A stretch of 64,000 bases of DNA from CBDAMZ01 sp965197375 (GCA_965197375.1 CBDAMZ010000008.1:62001-126000); one strand, 5' to 3'. Positions 42,118 through 51,723 are shown, counted from the first letter of the stretch. A program made the numbers and translations. Notes: generated by a model from the sequence alone, not told the origin.

Positions 42118-43737
42118 ATGCGTGCGCTGCTGAGCGTGTCTGACAAAACGGGTCTCGTTGATTTTGGCCGGGGGCTTGTCGCGCGTCATGTCGAGCTGGT
42201 GTCGACCGGGGGAACTGCACGCGTCCTCGTTCAGGCGGGTCTCACCGTTACCAACGTCTCTGATGTAACTGGGATTCCCGAGCTGATGGATGGTCGCGTC
42301 AAGACGCTCCACCCTGCGGTGCACGGCGGTATTCTTGCCCGCCGAGACCGGCCGGAGGATCTGGCGGCACTCGAAGATCACGGGCTCCAGCCGATCGACC
42401 TCGTCGTTGTCAACCTGTACCCGTTCGCCCGGGCAGCCACCACCCCGAACACGCCGTTCGATGAGCTCCTCGAGCAGATCGACATCGGTGGTCCGAGCAT
42501 GGTTCGCGCGGCAGCCAAGAACTTCAGACACGTCTTAATTGTGGTCGACCCGGCTGACTACCCAGGGGTGCTGGACGTGCTGGATCGTCCGGGTGGCCCG
42601 GATGCGGCGTTCCGCTTCGTCCTGGCAAAGAAGGCCTTTGCCCACACGGCAGACTACGATACTACCATCACGACAGCACTCTCCACGGTTGACGTCAACA
42701 ACGCCGGCTTCCAGCGTTCACCGCTCCAACTCGACACGATCACCCCAGATCACCTGCTAGTGCGTGCCGCGAAGCTCGATGACCTGCGCTATGGCGAGAA
42801 CCCGCATCAGGTGGCGGCGCTGTATGCAGACGCTGAGTCTGAGGGGGACCGGTGGGGGTTCGGTACAGCGGCGGTCCTTCAAGGCAAGCCACTGTCGTTC
42901 ACGAACCTACTCGACTTGGATGCGGCTGCCTGGCTGGCGCTTGAGTTCACCGAGCCAGCCGCCGTGGTCATCAAGCACACCAACCCGTGCGGGGTTGCGA
43001 CCGCTCATCGGTTGAACGATGCGTACGTCAAAGCGAGAGACGTTGATCCGCTGTCGGCGTTTGGCGGCGTCGTCGGTCTCAACCGACCGCTGGATGCGGA
43101 GACAGCGATGGCGATCACGACGACCTTCATCGAGTGCGTGATCGCGCCTGGCGTCGGCGACGAGGCACGGGCGATCCTGGCCAAGAAGAAAAACCTGCGC
43201 CTCGTGGTTGCAAACTTCGCGGCGGGAAGCACGAGCGGTACCAGGCAACGCGAGGTTCGCTCGATTCTCGGGGCGTTGCTTGTGCAGGAACGCGACCGTG
43301 TCGTCGAGGTGGGTCCCGAGTGGCACGCCGGCGCCGAGATCACACCAGACACCGAGCTCCGGGTAGTCACGAAGCGTGCTCCGACGGCCGGCGAGTGGGC
43401 GGCGCTACGTTTTGCCTGGCGCGTCTGTGCGCACGTCAAGTCGAACACCGTGATCTTTGCACACTCCGATCGGGTGGCGGCAGTTGGGGCTGGCCAAATG
43501 AGCCGTGTCGATGCGGTCAACGTTGCGACGATGAAGGCTGGGGGCGGATTAGAGGGGACGGTGGCGGCATCCGACGCTTTTTTTCCGTTCCGCGATGGGC
43601 TCGATGCTATCGCCGCTGCGGGCGCGACCGCCGTTGTCCAGCCTGGTGGGTCGAAGCGGGACGAGGAGGTTATCGCCGCTGCCGACGAGTGCAATTTGGC
43701 GATGGTTTTTGCTGGCCGTCGACACTTCCGACATTAA
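42118..43737 (+). CDS. purH: Bifunctional AICAR transformylase / IMP cyclohydrolase
   Basis: 539 residues. The N-terminal IMP cyclohydrolase domain (1-200) has LLSVSDKTGLVDF, STGGTARVL, DGRVKTLHPAVHGGIL and QIDIGGPSMVRAAAKN. The C-terminal AICAR transformylase domain has LRYGENPHQVAALY, FTNLLDLDAAAWL, VIKHTNPCGVA (catalytic Lys-His), DPLSAFGGVVGLNRP and VQPGGSKRDEEVI near the end. It carries out the last two steps of de novo purine synthesis. ATG 42118 follows GGAGGG closely. A hairpin follows the gene. Confidence 0.97.
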   Translation: MRALLSVSDKTGLVDFGRGLVARHVELVSTGGTARVLVQAGLTVTNVSDVTGIPELMDGRVKTLHPAVHGGILARRDRPEDLAALEDHGLQPIDLVVVNLYPFARAATTPNTPFDELLEQIDIGGPSMVRAAAKNFRHVLIVVDPADYPGVLDVLDRPGGPDAAFRFVLAKKAFAHTADYDTTITTALSTVDVNNAGFQRSPLQLDTITPDHLLVRAAKLDDLRYGENPHQVAALYADAESEGDRWGFGTAAVLQGKPLSFTNLLDLDAAAWLALEFTEPAAVVIKHTNPCGVATAHRLNDAYVKARDVDPLSAFGGVVGLNRPLDAETAMAITTTFIECVIAPGVGDEARAILAKKKNLRLVVANFAAGSTSGTRQREVRSILGALLVQERDRVVEVGPEWHAGAEITPDTELRVVTKRAPTAGEWAALRFAWRVCAHVKSNTVIFAHSDRVAAVGAGQMSRVDAVNVATMKAGGGLEGTVAASDAFFPFRDGLDAIAAAGATAVVQPGGSKRDEEVIAAADECNLAMVFAGRRHFRH

Positions 43738-43777
43738 GAATTAACCAAGCTAGAGCAGCGGTCGGGCACATTTCCCG

Positions 43778-43807
43778 CCACCGGTCTCTTTAAAAAAGAC
43801 TGGTGGG
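43778..43807. terminator. Hairpin between convergent purH and O-antigen ligase genes
   Basis: CCACCGGTCT (43778-43787) pairs with AGACTGGTGG (43798-43807) apart from one wobble position; the loop is A/T-rich. It lies 40 nt after purH and 4 nt before the end of the opposite gene, so it could end transcription from both sides, although no long T run follows on the plus strand. Confidence 0.5.
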
Positions 43808-43810
43808 GGC

Positions 43811-44983
43811 TCACGTAGGGATGATTTTTTCCGCAGCGGTCGGCAAGGTAATCAGGACCAGTAGCAGTATCAGAAACTCGGAGTCGCCGAAGTTGTATTC
43901 GAACATGCCAGCTGCCAGCATCGACGCCATGGCGGCCAAGCCACCGGCGGCCAGCGCCCGCGACTCCGGCTGGCGAAAGAGCCATACGAGCTTACTTATG
44001 GCTGCGACCACAAACCAGATCCAGAACGCGAGCGCTGGAAGTCCACGTTCGGCCGCGATCTGTAACGGCACGTTGTGCAAGTGCGGATTCGTCGCGTTGA
44101 CGGCGCCTGCACTCCGGTAGCTACCGTAGACTTCTTGCACCATCTCCGGACCTACACCGGTTAGCGGGCGGTCTTGGATCATACGCGTCCCCGCGATCAC
44201 CATAGCAACCCGGTCGCGGTTAGTGGGGTCCTGCAGATCAAACACTGTGTACACCCGGTCGGTAATCTGTGGGGGCGCCAGCGTGAAGAAAACTGCAGCG
44301 ACGACAGGTACCGCTGCCAGTAGCCGGAGGTCCTTGAGGACGAGCAACAGGCTTACACCAACACAAGCGCCGACCCAAGCGCTGCGAGTAAAAGTCAATG
44401 TCAAGGCCACGATGAGGGCTGGCAGCGCGAGCGCCGTCCAGATCCGGTCCGTTCTGGCAAAGAGGAGACGTGACACCGAGAGCACGATGACCAACATCAG
44501 CAGACCCGAGTAGGTCATGTAGTGCCCCATCGATCCTCGGGGCCGTTGACCAAGATGATCGTATTCGAGGATGCCGTACTGGACGATCCCGATGACGGCT
44601 GTTGCGGCCCCAACTGTAATTACGATATTCGCCACCGTCGAGACGCGCTGACCGCTGGCGAACCGATACACCGCAGGCACGACGAGAAATAGCAGTACTT
44701 CTTTGGAGTCAGTTAAGCTTCGGGCCGGGTCGAACGAAAAGACGACCGACAGCATTGTCCAGATCGCGTACGCCGTGAGCGGCCAAAAAAAGACGGGGAC
44801 AAACAGACGCTCCCGATAGACGACGAGCATACTGGCCCACAGCGCCAGCATGCCGGTCAGTAGAAAGGCGGAGGCTGCGATCGAGAGCTGAAGTGCTGCG
44901 ACGAATAACAGAAGCGCTACCCAGCCAGCGGTCTCTAGTTTCTGAAGCGTAGACGCGGGAGTGGTGAGGGCCGAACTGCTCAT
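43811..44983 (-). CDS. O-antigen ligase family protein (Wzy_C/WaaL type)
   Basis: 390 residues with about ten membrane helices. Visible: LWASMLVVYRERLF, PLTAYAIWTMLSVVFSFDPARSL, GMSSS-lacking but typical periplasmic region IAGTRMIQDRPLTGVGPEMVQEVY, ATNPHLHNVPLQIAAERGLPAL and FEYNFGDSEFLILLLVL. The conserved His in the HLHN motif is that of WaaL-like ligases and Wzy-like polymerases. It stands apart from the main glycan cluster, in a housekeeping context. It could supply the ligase activity that the broken copy at 21509-23555 may have lost. Confidence 0.8.
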   Translation of the reverse strand: MSSSALTTPASTLQKLETAGWVALLLFVAALQLSIAASAFLLTGMLALWASMLVVYRERLFVPVFFWPLTAYAIWTMLSVVFSFDPARSLTDSKEVLLFLVVPAVYRFASGQRVSTVANIVITVGAATAVIGIVQYGILEYDHLGQRPRGSMGHYMTYSGLLMLVIVLSVSRLLFARTDRIWTALALPALIVALTLTFTRSAWVGACVGVSLLLVLKDLRLLAAVPVVAAVFFTLAPPQITDRVYTVFDLQDPTNRDRVAMVIAGTRMIQDRPLTGVGPEMVQEVYGSYRSAGAVNATNPHLHNVPLQIAAERGLPALAFWIWFVVAAISKLVWLFRQPESRALAAGGLAAMASMLAAGMFEYNFGDSEFLILLLVLITLPTAAEKIIPT

Positions 44984-45037
44984 CTTGGCTGATTTGTGGG
45001 GTTGACAGCCCTCGAAGAGCTGCTCACAAGCTCGGGG

Positions 45038-45208
45038 TCATTGCTCAATGGTGGCTTCGTCAATGAGCATTACGGGGATGTCGTCTTTGATGGGGTAGAG
45101 GCGGTGGCACTGCTTGCACTTCAGGCCGGTTCCATCGTGCACGAGCTCGACCGGCGTCTTGCACTTGGGACAGGCGAGAATGTCGAGCAATTCTGGGGCC
45201 ACCCCCAT
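45038..45208 (-). CDS. Trm112-like zinc-ribbon protein (UPF0434 type)
   Basis: 56 residues from the ATG at 45206-45208, with AGGAGGTG at the right distance upstream. ELLDILACPKCKTPVEL and the second pair CKQCHRLYPIKDDIPVML give a four-cysteine zinc ribbon, the Trm112/YcaR fold. Such proteins may partner or stabilise methyltransferases; the bacterial role is poorly known. The longer reading frame upstream (to 45427) is not part of the protein. Confidence 0.87.
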   Translation of the reverse strand: MGVAPELLDILACPKCKTPVELVHDGTGLKCKQCHRLYPIKDDIPVMLIDEATIEQ

Positions 45209-45429
45209 CGGTGCACCTCCTGGCGTCCGATTCGGCGCTGGGCTAACTAAGCGTGTGCAGCATTTCCGACACCGAAGGCGTCCGCAGACGCCAAGCGCGC
45301 GCACAACCGATCCGCTTTTGTTCTCGCGGACACGGCCCACGTGGCCGTCACTATACCAGAAGAGGTCGGTCCATGGAGGCCAGTCCCGTCTTGTCGCCCG
45401 GCTCATCCTGTGGAACAATCGATCCACAC

Positions 45430-47379
45430 ATGTGTTACTACCGGCTTGGTGTCATTGTCGCCGGTCTCGTCGTTGTGGCGGGCACGCTGTTCGCCCAGAC
45501 GCCCGGTGGGGTGCCTTCTGCTGAGCTGAAGGGAGAGGCCTATCGGCTCTTTCTGATGGGCCGTCACCTTGAGGGGGAAGGGGACCTTGAAGGGGCGATC
45601 CGGGCGCACAGCGAGGCGGCCGAATTGGATCCGAGTTCCGGCGAGGTGCTTGCTGAGCTCGCTGCCCTTTATGCGCGGCGGAGCCGCAGCAAAGAAGCAA
45701 TCGCCTCAGCCCGGTTAGCCCTCGGGCGCGATCCGGACAATCAAACGGCGCACCGCGTACTTGGCCTCGTATACGCGTCGCGCTCGCGTTCACGTGGCGC
45801 GAACCCAGAAGGTGTGGCCCAGGCCATCGAGCACCTCGAGCAAGCTCGCGGGACGCCACGGCCGGACTTCCAGGTCGAGTTGACCCTGGCGCGCCTGTAC
45901 CTCAGTACCGACGCGACCGGCAAGGCCATCGCATTCCTCGAGGAGCTCCTTAGGGACGAGGCGGGCTTTGCCGAAGCTGGTTTGCTGCTTTCCCAGGCCT
46001 ACGAAAAAGCGGGCCGCCTCCAGGATGCGTTGACCACGCTCGAAGCGGCCGTCGAGGGTGAGCGCCCGTCATACCGGACGTTAGTTCGCCTCGGCGAGCT
46101 GTACGCGCGGGAGGAGCGGTGGCGTGACGCCGTCCGCGCGTACGAGCGAGCCGTCGCTCGCAATGCTCGAAGCACGCGTGTTCGGCGCCGGCTCGCGAGC
46201 GCGCTGCTCGAGTTCGGAGACACTAAGCGGGCGCGCGACGTGCTCCGTGATCTGATCAACATTCGGCCAAGGGACGCGGCGGGACTCTACCTGTTGTCAC
46301 AGGTGGAACTCGACCTCAACAACTTTGACGAGGCAGAGACCGCAGCTCGGCGGCTGCTCAAGCTGGAACCTGAAGGTCTTCGTGGTCCGTTTGCGCTGGC
46401 GCAGGTTTTCGGGCGACGTCGCGAGCACCGGAACGTGATCGAGACCCTGGAGCCCGCGCTACGCGCCGCCAGACAACAAAACGCGCGTCCGGAGCAGCTC
46501 GCGAGCCTTATGGCACGCCTTGGGTTCGCCTACCAGCAACTCGATGAGTATAACCTCGCCACCGCCGTCTACACGGAGGCGGTCGAGTTGATGCCGTCGA
46601 GTCTTGCGTTTGCAGCTCGGCTCGCGCGGGTGTATATCGACGACGAGCGCCTCGACGACGCCATGCGCGCCATCGTGCGCGCCAAGATCCAGCATCCCGA
46701 CAACCTGACGCTCGCGCGGCTCGAAGCCCAGGTGCTTACTGGTCAGGACGACATCGCGCAGGCGACCTCGGTACTCGAGCGCGCGCTCGCGATGCACGGC
46801 GACGAGCCGATGGCTCATGTGGCACTCGCCACCTTCTATAGCGAGCAAGATCGCTTCGACGATGCGGTGACGCTGCTCCGATCGGCCGAACAGCGCTTTC
46901 CGAACGACGCAGCGGTCCTATTTCAGCTCGGTGCCGTCCTAGAGCAACACGACCGGTTCGTTGACGCGGAGCGTGCGTTCCGACGCCTGCTTGACCGCTA
47001 CCCTGAACATGCGGGGGCACTCAATTACCTGGGCTACATGTTGGCTGACCGCGGGGTGCGTCTAGAGGAATCCGTCGCGTTACTCGAGCGGGCCATCAAA
47101 AAAGATCCGCACAACGGCTCGTATCTCGACAGCCTGGGGTGGGCGTACTTCAAACTCGAGCGCCTCGATCTCGCCGAGCCTCCTCTCCGGGCCGCGAGCG
47201 ACCAGCTGCGGAGTAACTCCGTCGTCCAGGATCACCTCGGCGACCTGTTGTACAAGCTGGAACGCTACGCGGAAGCCATTGAGGCGTGGGAACGAGCCCT
47301 GGGTGGTGAGGGCGACGAAATCGAGCCCGCCATGATCGAGCGCAAGATCGACGATGCGAAGGGGCGGGTCGGCTACTAG
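45430..47379 (+). CDS. Tetratricopeptide-repeat protein with signal peptide
   Basis: 649 residues from ATG 45430 (MCYYRLGVIVAGLVVVAGTLFA, a signal peptide ending before QTPGG). Earlier starts at 45373 and 45253 exist but would bury the signal sequence. It is built from about 15 TPR-like helical repeats, e.g. GRHLEGEGDLEGAIRAHSEAAELDP, AYEKAGRLQDALTTLEAAVEG and LGWAYFKLERLDLAEPPLRAAS. It is probably periplasmic and a scaffold for protein contacts, perhaps in envelope assembly given the lipoprotein gene overlapping its end. No enzymatic motif is seen. Confidence 0.82.
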   Translation: MCYYRLGVIVAGLVVVAGTLFAQTPGGVPSAELKGEAYRLFLMGRHLEGEGDLEGAIRAHSEAAELDPSSGEVLAELAALYARRSRSKEAIASARLALGRDPDNQTAHRVLGLVYASRSRSRGANPEGVAQAIEHLEQARGTPRPDFQVELTLARLYLSTDATGKAIAFLEELLRDEAGFAEAGLLLSQAYEKAGRLQDALTTLEAAVEGERPSYRTLVRLGELYAREERWRDAVRAYERAVARNARSTRVRRRLASALLEFGDTKRARDVLRDLINIRPRDAAGLYLLSQVELDLNNFDEAETAARRLLKLEPEGLRGPFALAQVFGRRREHRNVIETLEPALRAARQQNARPEQLASLMARLGFAYQQLDEYNLATAVYTEAVELMPSSLAFAARLARVYIDDERLDDAMRAIVRAKIQHPDNLTLARLEAQVLTGQDDIAQATSVLERALAMHGDEPMAHVALATFYSEQDRFDDAVTLLRSAEQRFPNDAAVLFQLGAVLEQHDRFVDAERAFRRLLDRYPEHAGALNYLGYMLADRGVRLEESVALLERAIKKDPHNGSYLDSLGWAYFKLERLDLAEPPLRAASDQLRSNSVVQDHLGDLLYKLERYAEAIEAWERALGGEGDEIEPAMIERKIDDAKGRVGY

Positions 47380-48199
47380 TCGCTGCATTCGTCGCGCCTG
47401 CGCAGTCCTGCCGGCGCTCTGGTTGCTCATCGCCGGCTGTGTGCCAGCAGGTATCACGCTGCCCCAGGGGTCTTCCACTCCGATTTCTGCACACGAAGAA
47501 ATACTGTCGGCGGCCGTTGACCGGTGCCGTAGCGTGCGTACCATGGAACTGTTGTTGGCGCTCAGCGGTCACGCTGGTGGCAGGGGGCTGCGCGGTCGGA
47601 TCAGGGCTGCCCTGGCTCGGCCTGGGTCGCTCCGTCTCGAAGGGGTCTCGCTGCTCGGTGCCCCGGGGTTCATCCTTGTTGCGCGCCCATCAACGGCGAC
47701 TCTCGTGCTGCCGCGTGACCGCCGCGTGGTGGCGGACGCGTCGGCGGCCGATCTGCTGGAGGTGCTTGCCGGGGTGTCACTCGGCCCGGATGACTTCCGC
47801 GCTGTACTGACCGGGTGTCTCGTCCCCGAGCCTAGGTCAGTCGAAGGTCGAGCCTACGGCGACGAGTGGATCGCGGTCGATCTCGAAGGTGGCGCCACGG
47901 TGTACCTCCGAGAGATCGATGGAGTCCCCGCGGTCGTCGCCGGCACGCGCGGCCCACTCACGGTCGAATACGCCGAGCACACGCGCGGCATCCCACGTCG
48001 GGTCCGCGTGCAGACGCGCGGCGCAGGTACCGCCGACACCGACCTTACTGCGACATTCTCCCAGGTGAGCATGAATATTGAGCTACACGAGGATGCGTTC
48101 GTCGCGCAGGTGCGCGAGGACTACACTCCGATCACGCTCGACGAGCTGCGTCGTATGGGTCTACTCAAAGCCCCCCACGCTGGCACCCAGGAACCGTAA
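47354..48199 (+). CDS. Outer-membrane lipoprotein, LolB-like
   Basis: 281 residues from ATG 47354, overlapping the TPR gene by 26 nt. Lipoprotein signal with basic N-terminus and lipobox LIAGC (Cys29). The body is beta-rich (LLALSGHAGGRGLRGRIRAAL, SLRLEGVSLLGAPGFILVA, VYLREIDGVPAVVAG), and its place before ispE is that of lolB in many Gram-negatives. LolB accepts lipoproteins from LolA and inserts them in the outer membrane. Similarity to LolB is by fold pattern and context, so the name is tentative. Confidence 0.65.
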   Translation: MRRGGSATSRCIRRACAVLPALWLLIAGCVPAGITLPQGSSTPISAHEEILSAAVDRCRSVRTMELLLALSGHAGGRGLRGRIRAALARPGSLRLEGVSLLGAPGFILVARPSTATLVLPRDRRVVADASAADLLEVLAGVSLGPDDFRAVLTGCLVPEPRSVEGRAYGDEWIAVDLEGGATVYLREIDGVPAVVAGTRGPLTVEYAEHTRGIPRRVRVQTRGAGTADTDLTATFSQVSMNIELHEDAFVAQVREDYTPITLDELRRMGLLKAPHAGTQEP

Positions 48200-48212
48200 C
48201 GGGTTCAGCTCT

Positions 48213-49112
48213 GTGTACATCACGATTCACGCGCCAGCCAAGATCAACTTAAACCTTCACATTCTCGGCCGGCGATCCGATGGCTTCCACGAGCTCCACA
48301 CGATCCTGCAATCTATCGAGCTCCACGACACCCTCTCGATCTCGGAACGGCGGGGCCCGCTGACGATTCGCAGCCGAGCACCTTCGGTTCCGCGTGATCG
48401 GTCCAACTTGGTCTGGAAGGCGGCGTGCGGTCTGTGGCGCGTCTTGGGTCGTCGCGGACTCCCGGCCGGCGTCACCGTCTCGATACGCAAGGCGATTCCG
48501 CTCGAGGCTGGGCTGGGTGGCGGCAGTAGCGACGCCGTGGCCGCGCTACGCGGCCTCTCGGTGTTGTGGCAGGCGCGGCTCGATCCCGCGTTGCTTCGGG
48601 ACCTCACGGCAGGAATTGGTTCCGACGCGCCCTTTTTTCTCGACGGTGGGACCGCGCTCGGTACGGGTCGAGGGGAGCGCGTTCGTCCGCTGCCTGACCT
48701 CGAGCGGCACTGGATCGTGCTGGCGGTCCCGTGGTTCGGCGTGTCGACGGCACATGCCTACCGTTGGTGGGATATGACGGGGAGTCGAGCACGCCGGGGT
48801 ACGCGGTTCACGCCGCTCGGGCGCCGGTGGGCCACGCGCCTTCGGTCGTTTAGTAATGACCTTGAGCTGCCCGTGGCCGGCCGGCATCCGGAGGTGAGAA
48901 TCATGACCGACAGGTTCCGGGCTTCAGGGGCGGTGCTCGCGGGCATGACGGGGAGCGGTTCAGCGGTCTTCGGTCTGTTCGCGCGCGACACTCAGGCGCT
49001 GGCGGCCAGACGTGCCGCGCGGCGTACGGGCTGGCGGACGACGCTGACGCGAACGGTTGCGTCGCGCGAGTTTGCTCGTCTGACACACGTCACGCCAGCA
49101 AGACCGACGTGA
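48213..49112 (+). CDS. ispE: 4-diphosphocytidyl-2-C-methyl-D-erythritol kinase
   Basis: 299 residues from GTG 48213 (MYITIHAPAKINLNLHILG); the open frame upstream lies inside the lipoprotein gene. GHMP kinase: AKINLNLHI at the start, FHELHTILQSIELHD, the ATP loop IPLEAGLGGGSSDAVAALR, GSDAPFFLDGGTALGTGRGE and the C-terminal GMTGSGSAVFGLF. Fourth step of the MEP isoprenoid pathway; ispDF is in the same window at 56923. It ends about 80 nt before the tRNA-Gln gene. Confidence 0.93.
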   Translation: MYITIHAPAKINLNLHILGRRSDGFHELHTILQSIELHDTLSISERRGPLTIRSRAPSVPRDRSNLVWKAACGLWRVLGRRGLPAGVTVSIRKAIPLEAGLGGGSSDAVAALRGLSVLWQARLDPALLRDLTAGIGSDAPFFLDGGTALGTGRGERVRPLPDLERHWIVLAVPWFGVSTAHAYRWWDMTGSRARRGTRFTPLGRRWATRLRSFSNDLELPVAGRHPEVRIMTDRFRASGAVLAGMTGSGSAVFGLFARDTQALAARRAARRTGWRTTLTRTVASREFARLTHVTPARPT

Positions 49113-49122
49113 CCACCGGCGC

Positions 49123-49151
49123 TTGCCCACGCCCGATCCATCGACTAGAGT
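49123..49151 (+). promoter_or_regulatory. Possible promoter for tRNA-Gln / prs
   Basis: TTGCCC (49123-49128), 17-nt spacer, TAGAGT (49146-49151), 45 nt before the tRNA. Position and spacing suit a sigma70-type promoter that may also read into prs. Confidence 0.4.
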
Positions 49152-49196
49152 ACCCGGTTGCGCGGTGTTCGCGGCGGCGTGTTCGTGGGTCTGTCA

Positions 49197-49271
49197 TGGG
49201 GCGTGGCCAAGCGGTAAGGCGCGGGACTTTGGATCCCGTATTCGAAGGTTCGAATCCTTCCGCCCCAACCA
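49197..49271 (+). tRNA. tRNA-Gln (anticodon TTG), CCA encoded
   Basis: Acceptor arms TGGGGCG and CGCCCCA pair over 7 bp; the anticodon loop CTTTGGA with stem CGGGA/TCCCG gives TTG. The T arm has GGTTCGAAT. The 3' end is A plus encoded CCA (49269-49271). Confidence 0.95.
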
Positions 49272-49328
49272 GCTGAGCTAGGACACTGACGAGGGCACTC
49301 ACGAGAGCGTCCACGAGTCGAGGTTGCG

Positions 49329-50282
49329 GTGTCGACGCATAACGGCAACTTAAAGTTGTTCTCGGGGAGCGCGCATCCGTCGCTCGCCGGTGAGATAGCT
49401 AAGTTTCTCGATGTACCGATGGGCCGCTCGTGTCTCCGCCGGTTTTCTGACGGCGAAGTCTCGTTCCAGATTGATGAGAACATCCGGGGCACCGACGTGT
49501 TCGTGGTGCAGCCCACCTGCGCACCGGTCGACCAGAATCTCGTCGAACTGTGCGTGATGATTGACGCCTTCCGCCGCTCGTCGGCGGCACGGATCACTGC
49601 GGTTCTCCCTTACTACGGCTATGCGCGGCAGGATCGTAAAGATAAGCCTCGAGTGCCGATCTCCGCGAAGCTCGTGGCCAATCTGCTGAGCGCGTCCGGC
49701 ACGATGCGCGTGTTGACGATGGACCTCCATAAGCCGCAGATCCAGGGTTTCTTCGACATCCCCGTAGATCATCTGTTCGCTGCGCCCGTGTTTGTCGAGT
49801 TCATGTCGCGGCTGGCCGAGCAATCGAAGATGACCATCGTTTCGCCAGACGCTGGCGGCGTTGAGCGAGCGCGTGCCTATGCCAAGCGGCTGGATGCTGA
49901 TCTGGCGGTCATCGACAAGCGGCGCTCCGAGGACGGACATACGGAGGTGACGCACGTGGTGGGCAATGTCGAGGGCCGTGTGTGCATAATCCAGGATGAC
50001 ATTGTCGACACCGCGGGAACGATTCAGCAGTCCGCCAGGGCCTTGCGTGGCAGTGGTGCCTCGCGTGTGCTCGCCTGCGCGGTACATGGCGTGCTGTCGG
50101 GCCACGCGTTGCAGCGGATCGAGGATTCCGCCCTGGAACAACTGATCGTGACTGACACGATTCCGCTCCGGGACGAGTTCACGCGGTCGGACAAGGTGCA
50201 CGTCCTGTCGGTGGCCAAGCTGCTCGGCAGGGCCGTCCAAAGCATTCACCAGGAGACATCGGTTTCGTCGCTCTTCGTGTGA
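49329..50282 (+). CDS. prs: Ribose-phosphate pyrophosphokinase
   Basis: 317 residues from GTG 49329. It makes PRPP from ribose-5-phosphate and ATP. Visible: LKLFSGSAHPSLAGEIA, FSDGEVSFQIDENIRG, YYGYARQDRKDKPRVPISAKL, MDLHKPQIQGFFDIPVDHL, VSPDAGGVERAR and the PRPP-binding VCIIQDDIVDTAGTI. Two identities differ from the classical motif (ARQDRK instead of ARQDRK/KR variants), without consequence. Standard place between ispE and rplY. Confidence 0.96.
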   Translation: MSTHNGNLKLFSGSAHPSLAGEIAKFLDVPMGRSCLRRFSDGEVSFQIDENIRGTDVFVVQPTCAPVDQNLVELCVMIDAFRRSSAARITAVLPYYGYARQDRKDKPRVPISAKLVANLLSASGTMRVLTMDLHKPQIQGFFDIPVDHLFAAPVFVEFMSRLAEQSKMTIVSPDAGGVERARAYAKRLDADLAVIDKRRSEDGHTEVTHVVGNVEGRVCIIQDDIVDTAGTIQQSARALRGSGASRVLACAVHGVLSGHALQRIEDSALEQLIVTDTIPLRDEFTRSDKVHVLSVAKLLGRAVQSIHQETSVSSLFV

Positions 50283-50330
50283 CGGCGCGGACCGGTGGTT
50301 TACCGAGACGACGAAGGGTTGGGGAGAGGT

Positions 50331-51035
50331 ATGGACGCCACGTTGCCGGCGGTGACGCGAACAACACGGGGGAAGAACGAGGCGCGCCGGTTGCGCCGGG
50401 CCGGGAAGATTCCCGCCGTGCTTTATGGGGGCGAGTCGCGGGAGGGCATTCCGATTGCGGTCGATCCGACGGCGCTACTGCGAATCCTGCACTCCGAATC
50501 TGGAGTTAACACGTTGATAGGCCTGACACTAGATGGTGGTGCGGTGAGCCAGGTGTTGGTTAAGGAGTTCCAGCTCGATCCGGTTGAAAACGAGCTGCTC
50601 CACGTGGACTTCTACCGCCTGGCGATGGATAAAGCCATCACCGTGACCGTTCCGGTGGTCATCAAGGGCGAGGCGGCTGGTGTTAAGCAACAAGGAGGGC
50701 TCCTTGATTTCGTCCATCGGGAAGTGCAGGTCGAATGCATGCCGACAGAAATTCCTGAGCACATCCAGATCGACGTCAGCGAATTATTGATTGGCCAGGG
50801 GGTCCGTCTCCGCGAACTGTTGACCGGCGTGACCTGGACGCCGGTGAGTGAGTCTGACATGTTGCTCGTGCACGTCATTCCGCCGAAAGTCGAGGAGGAG
50901 CCTGCAGAAGAAGAGGCGGCTGCAGAAGCTGCGTCGACAGAGACCGAGGGTGCCGAACCGGAGGTCATTAAGAAGGGTAAGACCGAGGCGGGCGAAGAGC
51001 CGGCCAAGGACAAAGACAAAGTTCGGAAGCCGTGA
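50331..51035 (+). CDS. rplY: 50S ribosomal protein L25 (CTC type)
   Basis: 234 residues from ATG 50331, which follows GGAGAGG; the frame opens at 50295 but those residues are not L25-like. The N-terminal 5S rRNA-binding domain has TRTTRGKNEARRLRRAGKIPAVLYGG, and the C-terminal TL5-type domain has FQLDPVENELLHVDFYRL. A long acidic tail (EEEPAEEEAAAEAASTE) and a basic end follow. Its stop overlaps the pth GTG. Confidence 0.93.
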   Translation: MDATLPAVTRTTRGKNEARRLRRAGKIPAVLYGGESREGIPIAVDPTALLRILHSESGVNTLIGLTLDGGAVSQVLVKEFQLDPVENELLHVDFYRLAMDKAITVTVPVVIKGEAAGVKQQGGLLDFVHREVQVECMPTEIPEHIQIDVSELLIGQGVRLRELLTGVTWTPVSESDMLLVHVIPPKVEEEPAEEEAAAEAASTETEGAEPEVIKKGKTEAGEEPAKDKDKVRKP

Positions 51036-51658
51036 GAGAAGGAGTGAGATTGATCGTCGGGCTCGGCAACCCTGGTTCGAAATATCGGGGTACGCGACAC
51101 AACGTCGGCTTCGAGGTCATCGACACGCTGGCTCGACGTCTCGATCTCTCGTTCGAGGCGAGTCCTTCCGAAGCGGTCATGGCGCGCGCGCGCGGGCCTG
51201 GTGCCAAGGTAATACTTGCCAAGCCGCTCACTTACGTGAACCGCAGCGGCGAGGCCGTCGACGCGCTGCAGCGTTACTATCGGATTGGCCTTGACGCGGT
51301 GCTCGTGGTGGCCGATGATGTCAACCTGTCGCTTGGGCGGCTTCGAGTTCGCGTGGGCGGCTCTGCCGGCGGACACCGCGGTTTCGGCTCGATCATCGAG
51401 ACGCTTGGCACCGAGGTGTTCGCCAGACTCCGGGTCGGCGTCGGGCGCGGTGATGGGCGGCGTGACCTGGCCGACCATGTGCTTGCGCGGTTCGACGGTG
51501 CTGAACGCAACGAGATTGAGGTGGCCATTCAGCACGCTGCCGATGCGGTCGGTGTGTTTGTTAGTGACGGCATCGACACGGCGATGAACCGTTTTAATCG
51601 GCCGGAAGAGACGGCGTCTGGTGACCCTGACCCAGTCGGGGGCGGCACGGCGTCGTAG
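51032..51658 (+). CDS. pth: Peptidyl-tRNA hydrolase
   Basis: 208 residues from GTG 51032 (a second GTG lies 4 codons in). It frees tRNAs from drop-off peptides. Active-site stretch LIVGLGNPGSKYRGTRHNVGF with the catalytic His, KPLTYVNRSGEAV (Asn) and VLVVADDVNLSLGRLRVR with the Asp. The C-terminus is about 15 residues longer than usual and low in complexity. It is followed by rpsF after a 65-nt gap. Confidence 0.94.
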   Translation: MREGVRLIVGLGNPGSKYRGTRHNVGFEVIDTLARRLDLSFEASPSEAVMARARGPGAKVILAKPLTYVNRSGEAVDALQRYYRIGLDAVLVVADDVNLSLGRLRVRVGGSAGGHRGFGSIIETLGTEVFARLRVGVGRGDGRRDLADHVLARFDGAERNEIEVAIQHAADAVGVFVSDGIDTAMNRFNRPEETASGDPDPVGGGTAS

Positions 51659-51723
51659 CGGCTAGAACTACAAAGCTCCTTGCCACCGGACAGTGGGTGG
51701 CCGTAGAGTCCGAGAGGAGGCCG